DNA of 64,000 bases from Veillonella sp. 3310 (GTDB lineage: Bacteria > Bacillota > Negativicutes > Veillonellales > Veillonellaceae): NCBI RefSeq assembly GCF_003999875.1, contig NZ_RQVJ01000001.1, positions 558,001 through 622,000 on the forward strand. The letters are read 5' to 3'. This document shows positions 51,206 through 59,988 of this stretch, piece after piece. Both the position numbers and the translations under genes were made by a program. Numbering within the stretch: position 1 is the stretch's first letter; each line of letters begins with the position of its first letter. The notes under the pieces were generated by a model. It was not told the origin of the DNA. It searched no databases and was given only the letters and a program-made list of their open reading frames with translations.

Positions 51206-51736
51206 CTACTTGCGAATTAATTTAGCATGACCTTTTGCTGTCACCTGTTGTAAAATCATATCACCTTCTAATGCATCACCTTCTAATGTGGTATCCGCAT
51301 CAATATAGGTAAACTTTGAGATAGACTTAAATAGCTGCTCTTTACTAGTATACTCTAATCCTTCCGTTCGGAGACTAGCACCTGTACTAGAAGTTGCCTC
51401 AATACCTCCTGATAAAGTAATCTGTCCATGATCCTTAGATACGAGTCCTTTCGGAGCCTTCACAGTCAGCGTCGTTCCATCTTTATGAAAGGTACCCGTT
51501 ACATTTTCTAAAGTGATGACTTTCGTCGTTTGGTCCAGACTTATTTTCTCAGCTTTTACTGACCAAATGAGTTGTCCATTTTTTTCTTCTTTCAGTTCTG
51601 TACCATTAAAGCTAATAGAATTACCCGATGGTCCTACCGATGTCGTATCGGTGCCACCATATAGAAAATATCCAAAACCTAAGAGAATTAAAATACCTAC
51701 CACAATCGTGAGGAGAAGTTTCTTATTGTTCTTCAT
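51206..51736 (-). CDS. lptC: LPS export system protein LptC
   Basis: A ~176-residue bitopic protein. An N-terminal helix (~6-25; LLLTIVVGILILLGFGYFLY) anchors it in the inner membrane, and a periplasmic beta-jellyroll follows (ISFNGTELKEEKNGQLIWSV; KAEKISLDQTTKVITLENVT; LRTEGLEYTSKEQLFKSISK). It hands LPS from the LptBFG complex to LptA. The start at 51736 (MKNNKKLLL) is supported by GGAGG six bases upstream and overlaps the preceding acyltransferase gene by 14 bases. A longer frame to 51826 lies inside that gene and is not used. Confidence 0.9.
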   Translation of the reverse strand: MKNNKKLLLTIVVGILILLGFGYFLYGGTDTTSVGPSGNSISFNGTELKEEKNGQLIWSVKAEKISLDQTTKVITLENVTGTFHKDGTTLTVKAPKGLVSKDHGQITLSGGIEATSSTGASLRTEGLEYTSKEQLFKSISKFTYIDADTTLEGDALEGDMILQQVTAKGHAKLIRK

Positions 51737-52652
51737 GCACAGCCTCCCGCACTTGTAGTTTATGTTCAATATCTGTAATTTCATGAATTTTTGTATTCCA
51801 ACGATGTTGGAACCACAACCATTCATCAGGATGCTCTTTAATAAACGCTTCTGTTACCTTCACTGTTTCTTCCGTGAGGCGGAACATATCTTTCTCCACA
51901 TCACCAGTATCCTTATAATGAAGTGCTGGCAAAATATGAACAATATGACCATTTTCTTTACGGGATGTAAAGACTGGTACTACAGGAGCTTTGAATTTTT
52001 TCGCAAACGATGCTGGCCCCGTCACCGCTGATGACTCTTGCCCTAAGAACATCACCGGCAATCCTGTGTACCATCCGTCTTGGTCCGCCAAGAAACCTAA
52101 TAGTTTCTTCGCTTTCATCGCTTGTGCAGCGCCTCTCATTTCGGAACCGCCACGAGCAAATACTTCTAACCCTACCATTCCTCGGTATTCATTCATCAAT
52201 CGTGTGAATTGAGCATTTGGTTGCTTTTTTACAATCGTTGTGGACGGATATCCATGAGCCGCTAGGGCTGCTCCCATCCATTCCCAATTGCCTACGTGGG
52301 CTGTCAAAATTACAACACCTTTATCTTCCGCAACAGCTGCATCTAGGTGTTCTAGCCCTCGCATTTCAATATGTTCTTTTATGAACTCAGGTGTCAAATT
52401 GGGCATATATAGTGTTTCCATAACAGAACGTCCCAAGTTTTTAAAGAGTCGTCCTAATATGGCATCTGCTTCTTTTTCATCTATGGAAAGGCCAATCATC
52501 AGATTATGTAATCCTCGTTTGACCTGTTTTTTACCTACTAATCTATATAAAGGTCCTAGAGATGCTCCAATGGATAAGATTGTAGAATAGGGTAATGCAC
52601 AAACTAATTTACTAATCGTCTTTAATGCTGTATATTGCCATTCTCCCGCCAT
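51723..52652 (-). CDS. Lipid A biosynthesis acyltransferase (LpxL/HtrB family)
   Basis: A 309-residue membrane-associated acyltransferase that adds a secondary acyl chain to the lipid A precursor. The catalytic HX4E motif is in VVILTAHVGNWEWMGAALAA near residue 115. LGFLADQDGWYTGLPVMFLG near 190 and EWLWFQHRWNTK near 285 are further family motifs. The N-terminus has a hydrophobic stretch (ISKLVCALPYSTILSIGASL) for membrane association. The acyl-chain specificity (LpxL or LpxM) cannot be decided, so I leave the symbol empty. Only one such gene is in the cluster. It overlaps lptC downstream and is 13 bases from kdsC upstream. Confidence 0.92.
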   Translation of the reverse strand: MAGEWQYTALKTISKLVCALPYSTILSIGASLGPLYRLVGKKQVKRGLHNLMIGLSIDEKEADAILGRLFKNLGRSVMETLYMPNLTPEFIKEHIEMRGLEHLDAAVAEDKGVVILTAHVGNWEWMGAALAAHGYPSTTIVKKQPNAQFTRLMNEYRGMVGLEVFARGGSEMRGAAQAMKAKKLLGFLADQDGWYTGLPVMFLGQESSAVTGPASFAKKFKAPVVPVFTSRKENGHIVHILPALHYKDTGDVEKDMFRLTEETVKVTEAFIKEHPDEWLWFQHRWNTKIHEITDIEHKLQVREAVHEEQ

Positions 52653-52665
52653 GAAAGCCTCCTTT

Positions 52666-53187
52666 CTACTGACCTACTTGGTAAGATTCTTCACGGTATG
52701 AGCGCACCGCATCCTCCCAAAGTCCTTCTTGTTTTAAAATATACTCAACTGCTTCACGCACAGCTCCCTCGCCACCCTTGGCTTGACAAATGTAGTGAGC
52801 TACTTCTTTTATTTCTGGTACACCATCTTGTGGTGTCATAGCTAATCCCACCTTAGACATAATGCCTAAATCATTGAGATCATCACCCATATAGGCTACT
52901 TCATGAGCCTCTAAATCCAATGTATGTAAAAGTTCTTGTAATCCAGCACTCTTATTATGACTTCCCATTTGGATTTGAGAAATATTTAATTCTTTGGCCC
53001 GTCGCTCTACCATAGGAGAGATGCGGCCCGTAATAATTGCAGTTTGCAATCCCATCCGGTGTGCTAAGGCTAATCCTAATCCATCTTTTGCATGAAATGC
53101 TTTGATTTCTTCTCCACTAGATGTATAGACAATCTCACCTTTCGTAAGAACACCATCCACATCTAAGGCTAAACAACGTATCGCCAT
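52666..53187 (-). CDS. kdsC: Kdo-8-phosphate phosphatase
   Basis: A 173-residue HAD-superfamily phosphatase without a cap domain that dephosphorylates Kdo-8-P to Kdo. The DxD motif is LALDVDGVLTKGEI near residue 8, the second motif is AIITGRISPMVERRAKELNI near 50, K in SHNKSAGLQELL follows near 80, and VAYMGDDLNDLGIMSKVGLA near 97 carries the final aspartates. Its stop is 13 bases before the acyltransferase start, and its start overlaps the kdsD stop by one base, so the two are tightly coupled. Confidence 0.96.
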   Translation of the reverse strand: MAIRCLALDVDGVLTKGEIVYTSSGEEIKAFHAKDGLGLALAHRMGLQTAIITGRISPMVERRAKELNISQIQMGSHNKSAGLQELLHTLDLEAHEVAYMGDDLNDLGIMSKVGLAMTPQDGVPEIKEVAHYICQAKGGEGAVREAVEYILKQEGLWEDAVRSYREESYQVGQ

Positions 53188-54158
53188 TACACAATGCCTC
53201 TTCGCAACAAATCAGTAATATGTACTAAGCCAAGACTTGTTCCATCTTGACCAACAACTGGTAATACGGTAATAGGTCTAGGTTGATTTTTCTCCATCAT
53301 GTGAAGCGCTTCTGCTGCCAGCTTATCCTTTGTAATAGTACGAGGCGATTTTGTCATCATATCTTCCACAGACCATACTAGGAAATTACATCCAGAATCT
53401 AAGCCACGACGAATATCTCCATCTGTTACTAAACCGATTAACTTACCTTCTTCATCTACTACATTTGCTGCTCCAAGCCCTTTGTTGGTCATTACAAATA
53501 AGGCATCTTGTACAGTGGCCCCTTTATGAATAATGGGATTATCATCTCCACTATGCATAATATTTTCTACGGTTAGCAATAATTTGCGACCTAAGGAACC
53601 ACCTGGATGGAATACAGCAAAATTTTCTGGAGTAAATTTATGTTGATCCAATAAACATACTGCTAAGGCATCGCCTAATGCCAAGGCCGCAGTAGTACTA
53701 CTTGTCGGTGCTAATCCTAATGGGCATGCTTCTTTGTCTACGCATACCACCAAAACTACATCAGAGTTTTTTCCCAATGTGGAACTTGGATTACCCACTA
53801 CAGAAATTAATTTAGCCCCTATTCGGCGCAAGGATGGTAATAAACTAATGACTTCGCTAGTTTCCCCACTATTCGAGAACGCTAGTACTACATCATCAGA
53901 TGTAACCATACCTAAATCACCATGTACCCCTTCACCAGGGTGTAAAAATAATGCAGGTGTACCAGTACTCGCTAATGTAGCCGAAATTTTTCGTGCAATA
54001 TGTCCAGATTTTCCCATACCTGTACAGACCACGCGACCTTTAGAGGCTAAGATTAACTCTACTGCCGTTTCAAAACGATGGTCTAATGTTTCAATTAAGT
54101 CTAACACTGCTTTTGATTCTTCTTGGAGCACCTGTGCTGCTCGTTCAAGTATCTTCAT
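53187..54158 (-). CDS. kdsD: Arabinose-5-phosphate isomerase
   Basis: A 323-residue enzyme that converts ribulose-5-P to arabinose-5-P, the first step of Kdo synthesis. An N-terminal SIS domain (~30-175; GRVVCTGMGKSGHIARKISA; FLHPGEGVHGDLGMVTSDDV; FSNSGETSEVISLLPSL) is followed by two CBS domains (~200-320; IMHSGDDNPIIHKGATVQDA; MMTKSPRTITKDKLAAEALH). The conserved H in PGEGVHGDLG and the PTSSTTAALALGDALAVCLL segment are typical of KdsD/KpsF/GutQ. Placement between kdsA and kdsC makes the Kdo role secure. Confidence 0.96.
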   Translation of the reverse strand: MKILERAAQVLQEESKAVLDLIETLDHRFETAVELILASKGRVVCTGMGKSGHIARKISATLASTGTPALFLHPGEGVHGDLGMVTSDDVVLAFSNSGETSEVISLLPSLRRIGAKLISVVGNPSSTLGKNSDVVLVVCVDKEACPLGLAPTSSTTAALALGDALAVCLLDQHKFTPENFAVFHPGGSLGRKLLLTVENIMHSGDDNPIIHKGATVQDALFVMTNKGLGAANVVDEEGKLIGLVTDGDIRRGLDSGCNFLVWSVEDMMTKSPRTITKDKLAAEALHMMEKNQPRPITVLPVVGQDGTSLGLVHITDLLRRGIV

Positions 54159-54185
54159 AGTTCACCTGCATCCTTTACATCTGTG

Positions 54186-55004
54186 CTATTTTTTTACGAT
54201 TTTATCGATAGCCACTAAATCAGTTAATAATTCTTCTAAAGAATCTAAATATAACATATTTGGTCCATCTGAAAGTGCTTCTTCTGGATTATCATGAACT
54301 TCAAAGAACAATCCATCCACACCACTCGCTACCGCACCACGTGCTAAGTTAGCCACGAATTCACGTTGTCCAGAAGAAGCTGTACCTGCCCCACCTGGTA
54401 GTTGTACGGAATGTGTAGCATCAAAGATAACTGGATAATCAAAAGAGCGCATAATTGGGAAAGATCTCATATCCACAACCAAGTTGTTATAGCCAAAACT
54501 AAAACCACGTTCTGTAAGCATCAAATTTTGATTACCAGATTCTTCCATTTTTTTCAACACATTGCTCATATCTTTAGGAGCCATGAATTGACCTTTTTTC
54601 ACATTCACGCATTTTCCAGTCGCTGCTGCTCCGTACACCAAGTCAGTTTGGCGGCATAAAAAGGCTGGAATTTGAAGAATATCTAGCACTTCTGCAGCTG
54701 CATCAATTTGAGTAATATCGTGGATATCACTCACTACCGGCACTTGTAACTCTTCTTTGATAGCTTTCAAAATCTCTAAACCTTCTACCAATCCTGGACC
54801 ACGGAAGGAAGAATAGCTAGAGCGATTGGCTTTATCAAATGATGCTTTGAATACATAAGGAATACCCACTTTATCGCAAATTGCTTTCGCACGACGACCA
54901 ATCTCTAATGTACGTTCATAGCCCTCAATTACACATGGACCTGCCAATAGAAATAAGCCTTTACCTCCACCAAGGGTGAGATTGCCTACTTGTACTGTTT
55001 TCAT
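54186..55004 (-). CDS. kdsA: Kdo-8-phosphate synthase
   Basis: A 272-residue enzyme that condenses phosphoenolpyruvate with arabinose-5-P. Motifs include LFLLAGPCVIEGYERTLEIG near residue 18, FKASFDKANRSSYSSFRGPG near 53, VSDIHDITQIDAAAEVLDIL near 95, and FDATHSVQLPGGAGTASSGQ near 195. The N of KANRSS is conserved. A cysteine in AGPCVIEG near residue 24 is shared with the metal-dependent subgroup, where Cys, His, Glu and Asp bind a metal ion, so this may be a metal-dependent KdsA. Length is standard. Confidence 0.97.
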   Translation of the reverse strand: MKTVQVGNLTLGGGKGLFLLAGPCVIEGYERTLEIGRRAKAICDKVGIPYVFKASFDKANRSSYSSFRGPGLVEGLEILKAIKEELQVPVVSDIHDITQIDAAAEVLDILQIPAFLCRQTDLVYGAAATGKCVNVKKGQFMAPKDMSNVLKKMEESGNQNLMLTERGFSFGYNNLVVDMRSFPIMRSFDYPVIFDATHSVQLPGGAGTASSGQREFVANLARGAVASGVDGLFFEVHDNPEEALSDGPNMLYLDSLEELLTDLVAIDKIVKK

Positions 55005-55030
55005 TGTATCTCCTCTCTAAACGAAATCGT

Positions 55031-55762
55031 TTATGCTTCTAATTGGTGAAATATTTCATTCACTCGTTCTAAATCTTCTAGTGTATCTACTCCAACAAAA
55101 CGCTGGTCTGTAGTAATCACTCGGATAGTATATCCATTTTCTAATGCTCGTAACTGTTCTAAGGATTCAGTTAATTCTGCTGGTGTCGGTTCCATCTTAG
55201 CATAGGTTAATAGGAACTGACGATTATATCCATACATACCTACATGCTTCAATGGCGGTATCACAAATGCATGTCTAGGGTAAGGAATCAAAGATCTGGA
55301 AAAATACATAGCATTCCCTAGTCGATTCACGATGACTTTCACAGCACTAGGCTCATTGTATTCTTCTTCTAACAAAGGACAGCCTACGGTTCCCATTTGT
55401 AGGGTTGGGTCTTCTTTAAACTGACGTGCCAATGTATCGATAACCGATGCATCAATGAGTGGCTCATCACCTTGCACATTAATGATCACATCAATATCAG
55501 TTCTTGCAGCTGCTACTTCCGCTAAGCGATCAGTGCCGGTCAAATGATCCGTTCTTGTCATCATCACCTGTCCACCAAATTGGGTGACAGCATCATAGAC
55601 TCGTTCATCATCAGTAGCCACAATGACCTCATGAATTTCCGTCGCTTTCGACACTTGCTCATAGACCCGTTGAATCATTGGTTTATTACCAATCATCGCT
55701 AAGGGTTTACCCGGTAATCGTGTAGATCCATAGCGCGCTGGAATAATACAAGCTATACGCAT
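55031..55762 (-). CDS. kdsB: CMP-Kdo synthetase
   Basis: A 243-residue cytidylyltransferase that activates Kdo with CTP for transfer to lipid A. The nucleotide-binding motif ACIIPARYGSTRLPGKPLAM is at residues 4-23. VIVATDDERVYDAVTQFGGQ is near 45, RTDHLTGTDRLAEVAA near 75, and INVQGDEPLIDASVIDTLAR with the Mg-binding aspartate near 97. YFSRSLIPYPRHAF is near 155. Length is typical. Its start is one base from the lpxK stop codon. Confidence 0.97.
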   Translation of the reverse strand: MRIACIIPARYGSTRLPGKPLAMIGNKPMIQRVYEQVSKATEIHEVIVATDDERVYDAVTQFGGQVMMTRTDHLTGTDRLAEVAAARTDIDVIINVQGDEPLIDASVIDTLARQFKEDPTLQMGTVGCPLLEEEYNEPSAVKVIVNRLGNAMYFSRSLIPYPRHAFVIPPLKHVGMYGYNRQFLLTYAKMEPTPAELTESLEQLRALENGYTIRVITTDQRFVGVDTLEDLERVNEIFHQLEA

Positions 55763-55763
55763 A

Positions 55764-56891
55764 TTATTTCCCCTTTGCTATTTGCAACACATAGGATTTA
55801 AAATCGTCTTCACCTTTGGTAAATTCGATGCCAATCACTAATACATAGACAGGAATCTTCAAATCACGGATGGCCCGTACTTGAGATAGTTTCACTGCAT
55901 CTTTTTCCGTTGTAATAATGCCTTGAATCCCTGTTTTAAAACAATGTTGCCACAGTTTCACAACATCTTCTTCACTATAATCATAGTGGTCACCAAAACT
56001 CATCATATCCTGTACAGCGAATCCATAACTTTTCAAATTAGAAATGAAAGAACTAGGTTGTCCAATACCGCTAATCGCTAATAAAGGAGTCCCATCATAG
56101 TTACTAATGTCATGAATCATCCCATTATGGCTCCATTCTTCCAAGGTTTGAAAGCCCACTGTTTGATGAATGGTTTCTGCTACAGGAACAAGAGGTGCCA
56201 AGGAATGAATCTCCTCACGTAGTGCTTCCAGTTGTTCTGGTTCTACTTGATTCGTTTTCGTTAACACAATGTAAGTAGCTCGCTTCAAGTTCGTCAAAGG
56301 TTCTCGTAACAAACCTCTTGGTAACACCGCCCCATAGCCAAATGGGTGACTTGCATCGATCAACACAATGTCTGCATCACGGCCCAATGCTCGATGTTGA
56401 AAGCCATCATCTAATACAAGTACATCGGAGTGCATATCTTCTACGGCAATTTTCGCAGACTCCACACGCTTAGAACCAATAATGACATTCGCATTAGGTA
56501 ATGTTTTTGCCAACAACCACGCTTCATCACCACTGATAAAAGAAGACACATCTACCGTCCCTTGTCTAGATACGACGATGGGTTTTTTATTATTATCCGC
56601 TTTGTACCCACGACTTAAGACACTCACTGTATGTTGGTCTGTATCTAACACTTCACACACATAGCGCACCATCGGTGTTTTACCTGTCCCCCCCACTGTA
56701 ATATTTCCTATACTAATGACTGGCACTGGCATATGTAACACTCTATGTGGATGGTTATATCGTTCATTGCGATATTCTACGACTCTTTCATAGACCTTAC
56801 TAGCCTTTTCTAAACCACCACGCAGAGCATCTCCTAATGAGCCTTGCATCTGCCCGCTGATGATATGTTTAAAGAGTTGTTCTCCTTTCAT
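55764..56891 (-). CDS. lpxK: Tetraacyldisaccharide 4'-kinase
   Basis: A 375-residue inner-membrane-associated kinase that phosphorylates the lipid A disaccharide at the 4' position. The P-loop is VISIGNITVGGTGKTPMVRY near residue 60, followed by VSVLSRGYKADNN and the DVLVLDDGFQHRALGRDADI segment near 155 with the catalytic aspartates. IVLIDASHPFGYGAVLPRGL is the family motif. The DHYDYSEEDV and GIITTEKDAVKL segments mark the C-terminal lobe. No separate membrane helix is visible. It is followed by a 61-bp gap before waaA, in which I see no feature. Confidence 0.95.
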   Translation of the reverse strand: MKGEQLFKHIISGQMQGSLGDALRGGLEKASKVYERVVEYRNERYNHPHRVLHMPVPVISIGNITVGGTGKTPMVRYVCEVLDTDQHTVSVLSRGYKADNNKKPIVVSRQGTVDVSSFISGDEAWLLAKTLPNANVIIGSKRVESAKIAVEDMHSDVLVLDDGFQHRALGRDADIVLIDASHPFGYGAVLPRGLLREPLTNLKRATYIVLTKTNQVEPEQLEALREEIHSLAPLVPVAETIHQTVGFQTLEEWSHNGMIHDISNYDGTPLLAISGIGQPSSFISNLKSYGFAVQDMMSFGDHYDYSEEDVVKLWQHCFKTGIQGIITTEKDAVKLSQVRAIRDLKIPVYVLVIGIEFTKGEDDFKSYVLQIAKGK

Positions 56892-56952
56892 GAGTAAACC
56901 TCCTCCGTATCCCTCTAGTATAGCCTAGGATATTAAAACTAAGATGAACTGA

Positions 56953-58257
56953 TTAAGGAACAATGTGAAACCGCTCAAAAAGACGTCGCAGCTCCTCTGT
57001 ATTACGTTGTGTAGCACCACGATTTTCACAGACTACTTCCAAACAATGACGACTCATATCTTCTCGCATAGTTTCGTTCGCACACAACGTTTGCAACACT
57101 TCTAACAGTTCACTTTCATCATGTACCATTGTACACGCCCCACGGGAACTTAATAAGCTGTAGATTTCCTTGAAGTTAAACATATGAGGTCCCACAATAA
57201 TAGGCTTGCCATGAGCGGCTGGTTCCAAAATATTGTGCCCTCCCGTTTTGACTAAAGAGCCTCCCACAAAAATGATATCACCTAAACTATATAAACGACC
57301 TAATTCTCCAATAGTATCTAAAATTACCACTGGAATTTCTTCGTGTACAGGTTCTGTCATGGTGCTGCGACAAATCGCTTTAAGCCCATATTTTTGAGAT
57401 AACGCTTTTACATCATTACCACGCATAATTTCACGAGGTGCTATGAGCAATCGTGCATTCGGGTAAGATTGTAAAATTTCCTTGAAAGCTTGGAACAGTT
57501 TATCTTCTTCCCCTTTATGGGTACTGCCCGCCACGATGATAGGATGATTATGTCCAAAGCCAAATTCATGTTGTAATTGTTCTTTTTCTTCATCCGTAAC
57601 CGTTGCATAAGTTTGGTCGTACTTAGTATTTCCTGTGACAGTCACTTCTTTCACATTTGCACCTAGTACAGAAATATATTCTGCATCCAACTTTGATTGC
57701 ATACAAAATCGATCAATGGACCCCAGCATATCTCGCATGAAGGACTTGATATGCATGTATCGTGACATAGAGCGATCACTAATACGGCCATTAACCATCA
57801 TTACTGGAATTTCTTCATCTTTCGCAATACGAAGAAAATTTGGCCAAATTTCAGTTTCTACTAGTAAAATAGCAATAGGCTTTATAATGTTCAAAATTCT
57901 TCGTGTTAAAAAAGGTAAATCCAAAGGAAAGAAAATAATCCCTTCTGCTTCTGGTATAATACGTCGTGCCATAGCATGACCCGTAGCGGTAACTACAGAT
58001 ACAACTACTACTGCCTCAGGAAAGCTCTTTTTTATATCCTTCACCAAAGGACTGGTAGCTACAATTTCTCCCACAGATGCTGCATGTAACCATATAGCAC
58101 GTTTACCTTCTATTTTTTTCATCAATGTGCTCGGCATGAATCCCGCACTTTGTTTAATACGCTCGTAGAATCCTTCTTCAAAGGCTAATCGATAGAGAAT
58201 CACTGGTATTAAGCCAATCCAATAGATAATGAGAAGTATATTATATATCCAGTACAT
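56953..58257 (-). CDS. waaA: Kdo transferase
   Basis: A 434-residue GT30 glycosyltransferase that adds Kdo to the lipid A precursor lipid IVA. A short N-terminal hydrophobic helix (~1-20; WIYNILLIIYWIGLIPVILY) anchors it to the membrane. The catalytic acid is in AIWLHAASVGEIVATSPLVK near residue 60, and ILLVETEIWPNFLRIA, VMMVNGRISDRSMSRY and VAGSTHKGEEDKLFQAF are typical motifs. The nucleotide-binding part ends with FVGGSLVKTGGHNILEPAAH near residue 335. The number of Kdo residues added cannot be predicted. It is three bases downstream of msbA. Confidence 0.96.
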   Translation of the reverse strand: MYWIYNILLIIYWIGLIPVILYRLAFEEGFYERIKQSAGFMPSTLMKKIEGKRAIWLHAASVGEIVATSPLVKDIKKSFPEAVVVVSVVTATGHAMARRIIPEAEGIIFFPLDLPFLTRRILNIIKPIAILLVETEIWPNFLRIAKDEEIPVMMVNGRISDRSMSRYMHIKSFMRDMLGSIDRFCMQSKLDAEYISVLGANVKEVTVTGNTKYDQTYATVTDEEKEQLQHEFGFGHNHPIIVAGSTHKGEEDKLFQAFKEILQSYPNARLLIAPREIMRGNDVKALSQKYGLKAICRSTMTEPVHEEIPVVILDTIGELGRLYSLGDIIFVGGSLVKTGGHNILEPAAHGKPIIVGPHMFNFKEIYSLLSSRGACTMVHDESELLEVLQTLCANETMREDMSRHCLEVVCENRGATQRNTEELRRLFERFHIVP

Positions 58258-58260
58258 AGT

Positions 58261-59988
58261 TTATCCTTTTCCGGCAAATTGAACAGAATATAAATGACTG
58301 TACAAGCCATTCAACGCTAATAATTCATCATGTGTGCCTTCTTCTACAACACAGCCTTGTTGTAGGACCACTATATGATCAGCATGCTTAATGGTACTCA
58401 ATCTATGAGCAATCACTAAAGCCGTTCTATTTTTCATTAATCGTTCTAATGCTTCTTGTACAATTTTTTCACTTTCAGTATCTAAGGCTGAAGTAGCCTC
58501 ATCAAGAATTAAAATGCTAGGGTTTTTCAAGATTGCCCTTGCAATGGCAATCCGTTGACGTTGACCGCCAGACAAGGAATTACCTCGTTCGCCCACTATC
58601 GTATCAAACCCATTCGGTAGTTTTTCAATAAATTCAAAGACATTCGCTGCTTTAGCTGCATCAATGATTTCTTGTTCTGTCGCATCTAAGCGTCCATACA
58701 AGATATTTTCACGTACAGATGCATTGAATAGCATCGTATCTTGTGGTACTAAACCAATATTTTCTCGTAAGGATGTAAATGTTACATCACGTACATCTAC
58801 ACCATCAATGCGGATGGCGCCACCTGTCACATCATAGAAACGTGGTAACAAATTGGCAATCGTTGATTTACCTGCTCCAGAAGGTCCTACAATCGCCACA
58901 GTTTGCCCTTTTTTTACTGTTAAATTGACACCTTTTAATGCCAAATTATCTTCATCATAGGCAAATTGTACATTGTCAAACTCTACATCTCCTTGTACGT
59001 TTATTAATGCTTTTGCTGTTGGTGATTCTTTCACATGCGGTTCTGTTTCTAAAATATCAATGACACGATCTCCTGCTGCCATCGCTTTTTGCAAGTTACC
59101 ATAGACTTGTGTTAAACGTTTTACAGGATTTGATAAATTGATGGCATAAATTAAGAATGCAATCAAAGATCCAGCTGTAATATAACCTTGTACTACAGAA
59201 TATCCACCGTACCACAAAATGATGACTACTGCAATGGCCGCTGCAAATTCCACCATGGGCCCCATGACAGCTGTTAATTTTGTAGCTTTCATAGCGGCAT
59301 CAAAGTTATTTTGGTTCTCTTGTTCAAAGCGGTTAAACTCATACTTTTCACGTGCAAAAGAACGAATGACACGAACACCGGAGATAACTTCTTGTAAAAA
59401 GGCTGTAATATCTGCTGTTCTACCTTGTACCTCATGACCTGCTGAACGTAATTTTTTACCAAAAATATTGGTTAATCCTAATACAACAGGCACAATAATC
59501 AATGTTAAGAGGGACAATTTCCAATCCAAATAAAACATGAATACCAAAGACCCTACTAAGGTAACTCCTTCTGTCATAAAGGAAATCAAATTATCGACAA
59601 TTGCTTGTTGTAAAGCGCCTACATCACTCGTCACGTTACTCATGATAACCCCTGTTTTACGGCGGTCAAAATAAGCTTGGTCTAACTTTTGTAAATGCTT
59701 AAATAAGGTTTCACGAATGTCGATAACTACTCGTTGTCCTACATAGGCCATTGTATAATTTTGCCCATAGGTAGCAAATCCACGTAACAAGAAAATGATT
59801 AAAATAGCGATAACAATTAATGTTAATAAGCCTAAATCTTTATCTTGCAATACGCCATCCACTACATTTCGAATCAACCAAGGTACCACTAAGTATCCCA
59901 TGGCCGCTGCAATCATGCAAAATATACCTAATATGAGTCGCATCCTATATGGCAGTACAAATGCCAATAGTTGTTTATAACGATCCAT
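58261..59988 (-). CDS. msbA: Lipid A flippase MsbA-like ABC transporter
   Basis: A 575-residue half-transporter. Six transmembrane helices (~15-310) are fused to a nucleotide-binding domain (~335-570). Walker A is VAIVGPSGAGKSTIANLLPR near residue 370, the signature is NSLSGGQRQRIAIARAILKN near 475, Walker B is SILILDEATSALDTESEKIV, and the H-loop is ALVIAHRLSTIKHADHIVVL. As a homodimer it would flip core lipid A to the outer leaflet of the inner membrane. Similar ABC exporters cannot be told apart by sequence alone, but the position between lpxB and waaA makes the MsbA role very likely. Confidence 0.93.
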   Translation of the reverse strand: MDRYKQLLAFVLPYRMRLILGIFCMIAAAMGYLVVPWLIRNVVDGVLQDKDLGLLTLIVIAILIIFLLRGFATYGQNYTMAYVGQRVVIDIRETLFKHLQKLDQAYFDRRKTGVIMSNVTSDVGALQQAIVDNLISFMTEGVTLVGSLVFMFYLDWKLSLLTLIIVPVVLGLTNIFGKKLRSAGHEVQGRTADITAFLQEVISGVRVIRSFAREKYEFNRFEQENQNNFDAAMKATKLTAVMGPMVEFAAAIAVVIILWYGGYSVVQGYITAGSLIAFLIYAINLSNPVKRLTQVYGNLQKAMAAGDRVIDILETEPHVKESPTAKALINVQGDVEFDNVQFAYDEDNLALKGVNLTVKKGQTVAIVGPSGAGKSTIANLLPRFYDVTGGAIRIDGVDVRDVTFTSLRENIGLVPQDTMLFNASVRENILYGRLDATEQEIIDAAKAANVFEFIEKLPNGFDTIVGERGNSLSGGQRQRIAIARAILKNPSILILDEATSALDTESEKIVQEALERLMKNRTALVIAHRLSTIKHADHIVVLQQGCVVEEGTHDELLALNGLYSHLYSVQFAGKG

